Shown here piece by piece: positions 51,063 through 61,379 of a DNA stretch of 64,000 bases. The position numbers were made by a program, and so were the translations under genes. This DNA comes from Siniperca chuatsi (Eukaryota; Chordata; Actinopteri; Centrarchiformes; Sinipercidae). Below the pieces are notes generated by a model, which did not search any database, was not told the DNA's origin, and was given only the letters and a program-made list of their open reading frames with translations. How positions within the stretch are numbered: position 1 is the stretch's first letter; each line of letters begins with the position of its first letter. The stretch spans positions 5,076,362-5,140,361 of the forward strand of contig NC_058048.1 in NCBI RefSeq assembly GCF_020085105.1, in the 5' to 3' direction.

Positions 51063-54000
51063 ATGGACTCTAAGACGTTAAAGATTCTTCATTCTCTGGA
51101 CTCTGAGAGCAATCCAGGTGAGTGTGAAATCCTGGTAAACACCTGCAGCTGCTTTTCATGCACTGTAAAAAGCTTCTTATCAAGTCATTTTGTCTATAGT
51201 TCAGTGTATTTTCTTTTGAAGTGCATTAAAAATATTTCAACCTATTTTGAATGCAAATCATTTTATTTCAAGTTCAACAGTTAAGTTAATTTATCTTAAT
51301 TCTAGTGTAGCAACCTTTGCCTTATTTTTCTTATCTCAAGATACGGACTCTTATCTGGAAAATTTTCGAAACAAGTTGATTGTTATTGGATTATAATTTT
51401 CTAACTTCGCTGTCAGATTTTTTCTCTTGTTTTAATGAATCAACGTTTTTAGGACTCTATAGACAGAAATGACTTGATTCTGGAGTTTATTTGCAATGTG
51501 ACGATACTGTGAATTTGCAGGTATGCTGTGTGCTAAATCAGAGTTCATAATGAGTTAGTAAAATTATCAATACCACTCTAAAGATATTCTGTTACAAGTC
51601 CTACATTCAAATTTTACACTTACACTCAAAAATAAAAGCAGTCATTGGGCTAAAATGGCTTTGTGGTGTTGTTTTATTACATATATTATTTTCTTATATA
51701 TTACATAATTGTAATATACTGTTACATTTAAACGTAAGCAGAATTTTAATGTCATAGCTGGTTGAGATGAAGCAAATTTTGATAAATTTAAACATACTGC
51801 TGACCTAATATGTACAATTGTAATCTGCAACTAGTAACTGGTAACTATAGTTGTCAAATGGGTGTTGAGGTCTGGATGGTGGATGGGTATGTAGAGCATC
51901 TGATATTCATGCAGGAGTTCAGAGTCACTTTTTTAAACTGTCACTGCGATCTTTCCACGATCTTACCCCGACCTTAAGCATGCCATAGTTGCCATGTGCT
52001 GATATTGTAGGAGACATTTTTTTTTGTTTCAAATGTTGGTATTTAACGTTACAAAACAATGCAGCTGAAGGTAATGGACAGTATTGCAGAACCATCCAAT
52101 ATGAACAAGTTGAGGTTCACTGAGTTGATCTCATTTGTAGAGAGCAGTGACAGCACCACCGAACCCAACAACGGCATGGGGGAGGACTGTAAGATGACAA
52201 GGAGCAAAAGGAAGACCAGCATTAATCAAGAGTCACCCAGGAAAAGGCAGAAGGGTGCCAGCGAACCCACTGTGATGGCAGTGGAGGCTGTGATGGCCAA
52301 AGGGACCAACAGGAAGGCCAGAACAGAAAGAGATGTCCCCAAAAAGAGGCAGAAGAGTCACAACAACATCACTGGTGCCAGTGAACCCACTGAGGTGGCA
52401 GTGCAGGCTGTGGCGACCAAGGGGACCAAGAGAAAGTCCAGCACCAAAAGAGAGTCCCCCAAGAAGAAGCAGAGGGGTCACAGTGAACCCACTGAGATGC
52501 AAGTAGAGGATGTGACCGCGAATGGCACCAAGAGAAAGGCCAACACCGAAGCAGAGACCCCCAGTAAGAAGCAGAGGGGTGGAAGCAATGACACTGACAC
52601 CAACACTGTTGAACCCACCAAGATGTCAGTGGAGGACGTCAGGGAGAGGAAGAGTAAGAAGGAGGCCAGTGCTGAGCAGCTGCCAGCAACAGAGACTCCC
52701 AGGATGACAAAGAGGGAAAGCGGCTGTGACCTCTCCCTGAGCTTCAGTGGCCCTTCAACCTCCAAACAGAACAACGGGAGCATGTCCTACTCAGTCAAAA
52801 CCAGCCGAGGTAAGCCGATAATGTGAATGGTAAAAGGACTGTACTTGTATAGCGCCTTTCTAGTCTTTCCAACGACTCAAAGCGCTTCACACTATATATC
52901 ACATTCACCCCATTCACACACATTCATACACATTCATACACTGATGACAGGTGCCAACTGCTCATCAGTACAAAGAAACTAACTGATCAGTCACACACAC
53001 TCACACACCGAAAGCACAGCCCTCTGGAGCAATTGGAGGTTCAGTGTCTTGCCCAAGGACACTTCGACATGTGGGCTGGGGGAAGCCGGGATCGAACCAC
53101 TTGGCTACCACCAAGGGGGCTGGTAGAGATTTTGTTACCATTGGACAGCGCCATGCTAGCTGTTTTCCCCTGTTCCCAGTCTTAAGCTAAGCTAACCTGC
53201 TGCTGGCGGTAGCTTCATATTTACCGTACAGACATGAGAGTGGTCACGATCTTTGCCTCAACCTCTTGGCAAGAAAGCAAGTAATTGTATGTCCCAAAAT
53301 ATCAAAATATTCCTTTTGTGATTTGAAGCAAACATTGAGGAGTTAGGGTAAGAGTGTCTTCACAAATATAGTAAAACATGAATCTGTGTATTTTTTTGTG
53401 TGTGTAGCTAACTTTGAGGCCAAGTATCTGCAGCTTGACAAGCTCGGAGAAGGAGGCTTCGGATCAGTTTATGCTGGCAACAGAAAAACTGATAATTTAC
53501 CAGTAAGTATTACGTACGTATTCTCACATCACACATACACACAGTCATCACTCCCTGCACTAAGCACTGGTGATTCTGTCCTATAGGTGGCGATCAAACA
53601 CATCCCTAAAGCAGATGTGGAGAGTCGACCAATGGTGAGTGATTTGATCTAATGTCTCAGCACCAACTCTTAAAATCATTTTCTTTCTTTTTTCACTTCT
53701 TTGTTTCTTTGTTGTTGATAATGAAAACATACACAATGACATCTATTTAAATACTCCTTTTGTTATGTATATTGTTTCCTTTAGGTCTTACATGGGAAAA
53801 CATACATGGTCCCCATGGAGGTGCTCCTCATGTTGAGAGTGACAGGTGGACCAGAGTCGATGGGGAAATCTGCAGCCGTGTCATTATTAGACTGGTATGA
53901 ACTGGACCAGGAGGTTCTCCTGGTCATGGAGAGACCAGTTCCCTCTGTGGACCTGTTGAACTACCTCTATAACAACGATGGTCCCCTTGAGGAAGACCAG

Positions 54001-55173
54001 GCTAAGGTACTGAAGCTGGGTGGAGCATGTTTCTGTGTCAGTGTATGGTGTTCCCTGACAGCTACGCCAAGCCACTTCTGAAAATTGGCCCAAAACAGCC
54101 AATGTACAGATGTTGTACAGTTTGCTTTGAGCTTGCTAGCAGACCTCTCTTCTTTTTTCTTGTCTTGAAACATTTTCTTTGCCTCAATTTGTGCAACCCC
54201 TAGTGGATGCAAATTTGTATCCCCTCAGTATCTTTGCATTGACTTTATGTGTAGTCATGGCTTCACATTCAGTTTGAACAGACCTTTATACCCATGCACC
54301 CTTGCATTGTGTTGTTTTTAAATGACATTGTTCTCACCTGGTCAGGTGAACTGAACTGAACTTTTAGAAATATTTTTGTGTGAAAGCTGTAACATTGTCA
54401 CATAATGGGAAAGTACCACCCTACAGTCCCTTCTTCACCTCACTCTAACTCATCTGTTTCTCTTCATCTCTGTCTCAGAACATCATGAAGCAGCTGGTGA
54501 AAGCAGCCATTAAAATGCATTCTGAGGGAGTCTTCCATTCTGATATTAAAACAGAGAATGTCCTTGTTGAAACCTGCACCGATGTCCTTCGAGTGCGGGT
54601 CATAGATTTTGGATGTGGCTGCTTCGTGAAGAAGAGACCCTACCGCTCCTTCTCTGGTACGACGTCTGGCTTCTGCTCCTGCTCTGGACTTTCATTTAAA
54701 TCTTCTCCTCATCCTTTGTTTCTTTCTGTCTCAATCTGTCTGTCTGTTTTGTAGGAACCTCTGCGTACGCCCCTCCAGAGTTTTACATACTGGGGGCATA
54801 CGAGGCCGGCCCCACCACAGTCTGGCAGCTGGGCGCGCTGCTCTATGAATTGCTGGATGGATACAAACAGTTTACCACCTCCAAGTTCCTCCGCAAGAAA
54901 ATTCAATTCATTAGTGAGCTAAAGGTGCTAAAAGTGTCCCAAGGTAAAACAATGCTGATGTCAATACAGTACCTGTGTTTTGGTACTAATAATGTGCAAA
55001 GCCTTTTCCTTCCATGTTCCAATAGATCACTGTATCTTCCACCCTAATCTTTGCTTTGTTCTCTGTCCTCTCTCTTCTCAGACTGCCAAGATTTATTGAA
55101 GATGTGTTTGACTGTAAACCCAAAGGAGCGCGCCACACTTGAGCAGATGCAGCTGCACCCCTGGTTCACATAA
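51063..55173 (+). CDS. Pim-like serine/threonine kinase with K/R-rich repeat N-terminus, 8 exons, 532 aa
   Basis: This is a Pim-family protein kinase, probably nuclear given its basic repeats. Coding exons: 51063-51117, 52090-52809, 53408-53502, 53587-53634, 53785-54006, 54479-54656, 54755-54943, 55082-55173. They total 1599 nt and stay in frame. Residues 54-215 hold about four units of 36-45 residues with KRK and PKKRQK-type signals. The kinase (about 262-530) has GEGGFG (272-277), VAIK (K294), PMEV (E318, helix C), HSDIKTEN (400-407), DFG (423-425), APPE (445-448) and TTVWQLG (460-466). The arrangement follows Pim1 closely, including PMEV and a short C-terminal HPWF. The HRD arginine is serine, so it is a non-RD kinase. 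Exon 1 is less certain: its acceptor at 52089 has a poor pyrimidine tract, and translation could instead start at 52059. Many Pim-like genes exist in fish, so I give no symbol. Confidence 0.85.
52090..52809 (+). other. Exon encoding tandem basic repeats
   Basis: Within this single exon, units with the pattern EPTxMxVExVxAxGTxRKAxTExExPKKxQRG are repeated about four times, with small insertions. KRKTS, RKRQKG, KKRQKSH, KKKQRGH and KKQRGG mark successive units. The units resemble bipartite nuclear localisation signals. The exon ends with a Ser-rich linker before the kinase domain. Confidence 0.8.
52830..53125 (-). repeat. SINE-like fish repeat in a Pim-like gene intron
   Basis: On the plus strand it starts AAAGGACTGTACTTGTATAG, then CAAAGCGCTTCACAC, ACATTCATACACTGATG and CTTGCCCAAGGACACTTCGA, and ends near GGGATCGAACCAC. 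On the minus strand the end reads TGGTTCGATCCC, a tRNA-type B box. This is a very common layout in fish genomes. Confidence 0.7.
53126..53300 (-). repeat. Dispersed GCTAGC repeat, reverse copy
   Basis: GTTACCATTGGACAGCGCCATGCTAGCTG, followed by CTTAAGCTAAGCTAACC, is the inverse of the block at 17008-17095. Confidence 0.65.
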
Positions 55174-55262
55174 TGCTGCACAACCCACCTACCAAACACA
55201 TCCCACCACCCCTTGGGCTGGGCCAGGAACTGATATAGACCTGGCAATGTATGTGATATATA

Positions 55263-55268
55263 AATAAA
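55263..55268 (+). terminator. Polyadenylation signal of the Pim-like gene
   Basis: AATAAA, 90 nt past the stop codon at 55173, is the first canonical hexamer downstream. Confidence 0.6.
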
Positions 55269-55824
55269 TTTGACCTTATCTGACATGAAATGACCTCCAG
55301 CATTTTAACTTGAGTAATGCTCAGTAGTTTCTTGGTGATTTAGTAAATGGTTGGCCAACCATCTAAATGCTCCATGCTGACAAAAGGCATTATGCTGATG
55401 CTACAGTAACCACTGTAAATATTTGATCAGTTTGGTAATAAACGTACAGTGTGAAGCACTGCCAGAGCTGGAAGAAAATGCTTTTCTACATTAGTCTGAC
55501 AAACATCCCACAGCTTTGAGATCAGCTGGTCATGTTTCTGTTATAATTGTCATGTGTTGGTATTTGGTGTGATTAGGTTCACAATGCACAATTACAGGAA
55601 AATCTGGGTTTATGTAAAATTACAACTTTCCCATTTATAGGCTTTTTATTGTAAAACTTCTTCTATTATTGTAAATCTTCCAATCATCATGGTAGTTAAA
55701 GGAATTGCTCTTTTTAAATTTTCATATTAATTTTGCGTAATACTTATTTACTTTCTTGCTGATAATTAGATGAGAAGATCGATATAACTCTCATATTGTT
55801 CTGTTCAATACGAAGCTGAAGCCA

Positions 55825-55905
55825 ACAGCTGGTTAGCTTAGCCATGCACTGACTGGAAACAGGGAAACAGCTAGCCTGGCTCTGTCCAACGGTAACAAAT
55901 GAAAG
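55825..55905 (+). repeat. Dispersed GCTAGC repeat, copy 2
   Basis: GCTGGTTAGCTTAGCCATGC, then GGGAAACAGCTAGCCTGGCT, matches 17008-17095 in the same orientation. Confidence 0.7.
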
Positions 55906-56214
55906 TGACACTATTCAACAAATGAAGCCCTTTACATGAATGAAACAATACGGTCTTTACAATAACTGTTAAGGCAATGAAATCTTGTATTAATTGATTG
56001 CATAAGGTATAACACAAACCTAACTTTCTGCACTGAAAAACTAATAAAAATAAACATAATCTTACTCTCAATTCATAAACACAACTATTCCAAACTGCAT
56101 TTCTACAAGAAAAAAATAAAGAATGGATCTGAATAAAAACAATATATACAGTTATTATACGTATATACATATATTATACAAAGGTAATGGTATGGTAATG
56201 TGCAAAACCAGCCT

Positions 56215-56320
56215 AATATTCCTGTGTGCACTGACGTAAAGGTGAGCTGCTGTGACTAAAATCCCCTCGGGGATCAATAAAGTATTACTGATTCTGATTC
56301 TGATTAATAGAAAGTCCAGT
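56215..56320 (+). repeat. Rex1 3' end fragment
   Basis: GCACTGACGTAAAGGTGAGC, then GGGGATCAATAAAGTATTAC, ends in repeated CTGATTCTGATT. This is the Rex1 tail in plus orientation. Confidence 0.7.
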
Positions 56321-56324
56321 GTAA

Positions 56325-56690
56325 TTTATTTATGGGGAAGTGCGGAGGATGAGGTGGAGTTGAGTCTCACAGCCTGAGGAAAGAAGCTGCTCTGTATTCT
56401 GGTGGTATGACAGAGGATACTTCTGTATTGCTTGCCAGACGGCAGCAGGCACCTCACCTCTCCAATATCACTGACGCTCGGTTAACAGGTACCAATGATG
56501 TTCTGGACAATTTTAATCACCCGCTGCAGAGCCCTCCTGTCCCATCCCATGCCTGTTTGTAATGTTTCCAGTCACAATGCTTTCTACTGCTCCTCTGTAA
56601 AAGTTAACAAGCATGGGAATTTTGCCTTCTTTAGTTTCCGTAAGAAACTAGCTTCTTCTTTAAAGAGAAGATGTACATCCAACCTAGCCT
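56325..56690. repeat. Repeat-like block after the Rex1 tail
   Basis: It contains CAGCCTGAGGAAAGAAGCTG, CTCTGTATTCTGGTGGTATG and AGACGGCAGCAGGCACCTC, which resemble a common fish interspersed repeat. I see no coding capacity. Confidence 0.4.
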
Positions 56691-56880
56691 AGCCTATACA
56701 TATATACAGATTGGGGACAAATTAAAAGAAACACTTACTGAATTGTTTGGTGAATATGAAAATGATATGAATAAAATGCTACGGCCTTTACAGTCACCAG
56801 ATCTCAACCAAATTGAACACATATGGAAGAATTTGGACCAACATGTAAGACAATGCTCTCCACCACTATCTCCATAAAAC
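56690..56880 (+). mobile_element. Degraded Tc1/mariner-like relic, copy 2
   Basis: The frame encodes MLRPLQSPDLNQIEHIW, then KNLDQHVRQ, which is the end of a DDE transposase catalytic region. It is related to the copy at 8975-9240, with near-identical DNA from ATGAATAAAATGCTACGGCC through CAGATCTCAACC. Confidence 0.55.
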
Positions 56881-56889
56881 CAAATGATA

Positions 56890-57455
56890 TAATATAAACT
56901 TTTATCTTCTAATCTATTTAGTGTTGTCTTGACTGTCTCTGATACTATATGTCCTTTTGTTGTCTGGTGCTTAGACTGTATAAAAGAAGTGGACGTAGTA
57001 ATCATGACGTCACCTGTTGGTTTGTGGACTACCGTTCTGAAGCCTTGAGACTGGCATTTTGGCCGTTGCCATCTTGTTTTTTTTTTTTTAACTAATGACC
57101 GGAAGTGACCATATTTGAACAAAGTGGTGGAGCTGGGGAGCATAGCAAATGCTAAGTTATCAGCTAACGCTAGCGCTAGCTAGGTTAGAAAGGTACATCC
57201 GTAATTCATATTAACTGTGATATTTATTGAACACCCGACTCCTAGAGTGTCTTTTAGTACAACCAAACGCTGAACAATTTTTAGGCGACCAAAATGTTAC
57301 AATTAACTTTCATGAACTGAAAACACAATGTGAAAGGGTCAAAGTTCTATGACGAACTCATGACAACAATCAAAACAAGCTCACGGCTGTTTAAAAGTAC
57401 TAAGTACCATGGATTCGCATTGCTATGCCTCTCTCCTGATTGACAGGTCACTGTT
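56890..57455. other. No gene recognised
   Basis: Mostly AT-rich, with a GCTAACGCTAGCGCTAGCTA motif near 57165 typical of fish repeats. No supported coding sequence. Confidence 0.4.
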
Positions 57456-57459
57456 GTAG

Positions 57460-57960
57460 CAACTTGTCAACAACGACTTGTCCTCTGTTGGTTCTCCTCC
57501 TGTCTTTGTTTATGTTTGTGTGTGTGCAGCAGGGCGTGGCCTCCGAGGAACCTTCAATCAGGAACTGACACATCTGCTACTCACCTGCTGTTACCCACCT
57601 GCTCTCCATCCACTAATCAACACCTGGCAGTATATCTACCTGGCTCTTCTCTCTAGTCTTCGCCAGATCGTCCATTTACCTACGTGGCTCACCTCGTCTA
57701 CCGACACCGGTCCCCTACCCTTCACCGGCTTCCCCAGCATCCGATTACCACGGATTCTCTGCTGCTCCACCTCAGCCTGCTGTCCTCGCTCCGCCTGCCT
57801 GCTCTCACCAGTCACTCGCCAGCCAGCCATCATAGCCTAGTTCCCCGGCTCCCGGCGTTTCCCTCTATACACCTGGTGTCTCTCCGTATTCACAATAAAC
57901 TGAAACTAATCACTCTATCCCTCTCTGTGTCCGCTTAAACCCAAAGGGCATGTTGAAGCA
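57460..57960 (+). repeat. Unclassified interspersed element end
   Basis: C/T-rich blocks (CCTCCTGTCTTTGTTTATG, ACCTGCTGTTACCCACCTGC) lead to TCACAATAAACTGAAACTAA and TCTGTGTCCGC. The layout resembles the T/C-rich ends of the insertions at 43270-44510 and 63545-63950. The 120-codon open frame here is low complexity and I do not support it. Confidence 0.4.
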
Positions 57961-58186
57961 CAGATGTGTTAATTGATCAATTTACATGTACAGGGCCACT
58001 TCTTAAAGACTGAACCCAAAGAAGACACTGGAGCTTTATTAATAAGGAGCAAATAAATAACCTTTAAACACGCTTTTCATCTTCTTTCTATTTTTTACCT
58101 GAATCCTTCTGAGTCATTTTGTTGCGAGGAGGTATTCTGATAATAAACTTGCCTATGTGTTCTGAGCCTCGCGAGCTCAGCTGCAT

Positions 58187-58283
58187 TGGCCCCCTGAGAA
58201 ACTTGGATGATGCGGAAAGCAGACCCCTAGTGCAGTTCACTAGGGGTCTGCTTTCCGCATCATCCAAGTTTCTCAGGGGGCCA
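58187..58283. repeat. Perfect palindrome: 46-bp arms, 5-nt loop
   Basis: The arm 58187-58232 is the exact reverse complement of 58238-58283, separated by CAGTT. The arm includes CCCTGAGAAACTTGGATGAT and GCGGAAAGCAGACCCCTAG. It would form a very stable hairpin in DNA or RNA. Confidence 0.95.
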
Positions 58284-58845
58284 TACACTATTTCCTTAAC
58301 CATTTCTTAAACTTTTCTCGAGTTGGGGTCACTACAGTCAAAAACAGTTGAGGAAATAGAGGAGTGCTCTCTGCAGAGTGATGTCATTGAGCAGAGTTGA
58401 TTAAGGGTCCAATACTGCCAAGCTCTCGAGACACAGAACACATTGGTAAGTTTTATGTCTAATTATCAGGATTCAGGTTTAAAGTCAGCAAAATACCCCA
58501 TTAACTATGAAGAAAATGCAGTGCTCGTCTAAACATTAGTGTTTGAAACTTATTAAGAGCTTGACCATTCATAATAACATTTATTTGTGTGTATCAATAC
58601 ATGAATATGGTTTGTGGTTGTTATGCTTTACCAGACCAAAATAAAATGTCCTTACCGTTAGCGGTAACTAGCGATCTTTCATCATCAAAATCATGAGTCG
58701 AAGTGACATTACTATTTCCCAGAAAAGATACAGCTGGCAGCAAGGATGGACAATCTACTGTATATAATCTATGTCTATGTTATCCCATTAACCCTAATCA
58801 TCAGTTGTTGGCAGGTAGTTCTTTGGCTAATAGAAAACAAATTAC

Positions 58846-59567
58846 CTTCCTTTCTTTCTTTTATATGATGGCATGGTGTCACATCTTCACTCTCCATTTG
58901 TAAATCACTCTGCTGCTGCTCAGCCAGTGCTAATTTAGGCCTTATAGCATTATGTGAATCTGAGGGCAAAACAAAGGCAAAAGCATTTATATTGCATTAC
59001 ATAATAACTTGGTTGAATTCTCGATTTTGATTGGCTGAGATTTTCTCACAATGCTCAGTAAATATATGCATAGTAACAGGGAAAATTGCAGGGCATCAAA
59101 TGTGCATATAAACAGCTTAACCTGAATAAGACATTAACTGGAATGGCCACCCCGGTTAAACCGTGCATGTAAATGTAGTCCCTGAGTGTGTCTCAGCCAA
59201 TCACAATCCGTGGTCAGAACTAACAGTGGTAGTATCGCAAACGTCTTGGTCACAAACAATAGGCGACTAATCAAATAGCAGGTAGTCATTATATGACAAC
59301 CGTGGGTGGCCAATGAGCTATGGCATTGAACATGTCATGAGAATGCTATGAATAGAGAAAAGATAGTTTGAGACATTAAGTACCTTTTATGTATCTCACC
59401 ACCACTGCATATTTTGGCCAGTGTTCATTTAGAATTTCTTGCTTCTTCACTGCATTGGTCATCTCCTTTTCATGTTTGTACAGCAGCCAGCTACACATTC
59501 CATCAGAGAGCCAAACAGCTGGGACTATAGCAACTGTTTTGTCTGTGAATTCCACAATGTGAAACAT
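58846..59567 (-). CDS. Two exons resembling the N-terminus of DUF4806-type fish proteins (partial)
   Basis: Exon A, 59567-59384, starts with ATG and encodes MFHIVEFTDKTVAIVPAVWL, then a WLLYKHEKEMTNAVKK block ending VVVRYIK. Exon B, 58959-58846, joins in phase (G|AT) and encodes DSHNAIRPKLALAEQQQSD and then ESEDVTPCHHIKERKE. Both have GT donors, and B has a CAG acceptor. The layout (short charged N-terminal module, then KARxKLxxAExxSDLxSE) resembles a multigene fish family often carrying a C-terminal DUF4806 domain. I cannot find later exons; the next DNA to the left holds a palindrome. It may be a gene fragment or pseudogene. The function is unknown. Confidence 0.4.
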
Positions 59568-59834
59568 CCTGTAGTGCAATAAAAAAGTGAGTGTTTACAA
59601 TAATATATTCTGTAGCTATGGTGAGTATTTTAGGAACTGGTAAAAGAACGTGAGAATGGTGGCTCTAGAGAAATTAACTTTTTTTTTAACTAGAATGTGA
59701 ACATTATTAGCTCTAAATATTCATGAAAAAGAAATGTTTAAAAGAGAGGGTTTCTATTAAGGAGCCTGACTGTGTTAATCACTGTCTGTTGTGCTCTGTA
59801 CTTGTTCTCCCTGCATTAGGCTAATGGGAGGATT

Positions 59835-59835
<1 letters not shown>

Positions 59836-59873
<38 letters not shown>
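59836..59873. repeat. (CA)n microsatellite
   Basis: An uninterrupted run of about 19 CA units. It lies at the 3' end of the LINE fragment on its left-reading strand. Confidence 0.95.
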
Positions 59874-59874
<1 letters not shown>

Positions 59875-61365
59875 CATCGTCGATCACAATTCAAGAATGA
59901 TGTTCCTCCTGGGGGGTCCTTGTTGTGGGTCTTCAAATGGCTGAAGAGGCCAATTCTGGAACCACAAACTTTCTTGCAGGGTGGGCACTGATGTGAGGTG
60001 CTGTAAGTGGAGAGTGGGAGAACCTTTTTGGTGGGGACTCTCTCCCTTCTTTGCTGCTGCTTGACTCTGGCAGCCTGTCGGAGATCGTCTTCATGGAATG
60101 TGGCTCCTTCATGTAAACTGTTTCTCCATGCAGTTTTGTTTTGAGCAAGGTCTTCCCAGTTAGAGCTTTATTAGTGCAATATGCACCTCTGCTTATTACT
60201 ATTACTTATTACATGTTTGGTGACACTGTATTTTATACTGTACTTTCATCATCAACCAGTAAACCCACTTGGTACTCGACACTTAGTTTATCTTATACCG
60301 ACCTGATACTTAATTTATTTTCTGACCTGTTTTTATAGTGTTTATAGTGTATCATATCGTTTTCTAGTACTTCTCCTGTGTGCACTGACATAAAGGCAAG
60401 CTACTGTAACAAAGAGTTCAATAAAGTATTTCTGATTTCTGATTATGTGGAATTTTTTTAGATTGATCCTGATGTTGTCCTTTGGGTGCTCATTGGCCAG
60501 CCTTTAGTTTTGAATAGAGGACATGTTTTGAGAGGCATGTGTCAGGCATCTGTATTACATGGCCTGTCCATCTCAGCTGGTATTTAATGATGGTGGTGGC
60601 AATGCTATCCATGTTTGCTTCCTCAAGAACACTGGTGTTAGTGCGCTTCTCTTTCTAGCTGATAAGCAAGATTTTTCGCAGGGAACTCTGGTGGTAGGAC
60701 TCCAGGACTCTTATATTCCTGTACTTTAGGTAGTCCAGGTCTCTGCACCATATAAAAGTGTGGGCAAGACAACTGACTTGTAGACCAGCAGCTTGGTCTT
60801 TGCAAGCAGGTCAGAGTTTTGCAAAAACACAGCAGATGTGATGGTGTACATTGCTGTTGATGTCTGCCCTTGAGGAGAGGTGATTTCCAAGGTAGGAGAA
60901 CTGGTCCACATATTCAAGGCTTACACTGTCAATTGATATTGTTGGACGGGGTGGGGAGGAGTCCAGGGGTGGCTGATGGAGAACCTTGGTCTATTTTATG
61001 TTCATGGCCAAACCAAGGAGTGTGGACACCCTGGCAGAGGCATCAAGTGTGCACTGAAGATGTTTGTCTTTGTGGCCCAGGTCCGATGGTTCAAGGAGTC
61101 AAATTCTTTGGTGAGGTCAATAAAGGCTACCTATAGATGTTGTTTTTGTTCCTTGAATTTTTCTTGTAACTGTCTGGCTGTGAAGATCATGTCAGTTGTG
61201 CAGCGGGCAGGACGGAAACCGCACTGGGATTTGGGGAGGATTTCTTCATATAAAGGGAGGAGTTTTTTGAACAGAATACGGGCAATACACATTCCATTTA
61301 TGGATAGGAGAGATGTCCCTGTATGTTCCACACTGTCTTGTTTCCCACGCACACACACAAAACCT
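59875..61365 (-). mobile_element. Decayed LINE with C-terminal zinc-finger remnant
   Basis: Minus-strand blocks are GTSLLSINGMCIARILFKKL and QCGFRPARCTTDMIFTARQL (61300-61140), an RT thumb region with AKTKLLVYKSVVLPTLLYGA (60790-60730), YQLRWTGHVIQMPDTCLSKH near 60560, and a C2H2-like CPPCKKVCGSRIGLFSHLKTH near 59970. The order fits one old LINE. Its catalytic YADD part is missing, and a Rex1 tail interrupts it at 60150-60450. All parts are frame-broken. Confidence 0.75.
60150..60450 (+). repeat. Rex1-type 3' end inserted in the LINE
   Basis: It ends GTGCACTGACATAAAGGCAA, then TTCAATAAAGTATTTCTGATTTCTGATT, matching the other Rex1 tails in the window. The left boundary is approximate. Confidence 0.6.
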
Positions 61366-61379
61366 TTTTACTTAGTTTA

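Noticed and set aside
52233..52783. Minus-strand frames opposite the Pim-like repeat exon
   Set aside because: They mirror the stop-poor tandem repeats; the plus strand has splice sites and joins to a kinase.
53085..53105. Second tRNA-type B box on the minus strand
   Set aside because: It belongs to a common SINE-like fish repeat and has no paired tRNA structure.
57478..57840. 120-codon plus-strand frame after the Pim-like gene
   Set aside because: It has low-complexity C/T-rich sequence inside a repeat-like block and no homology I know.
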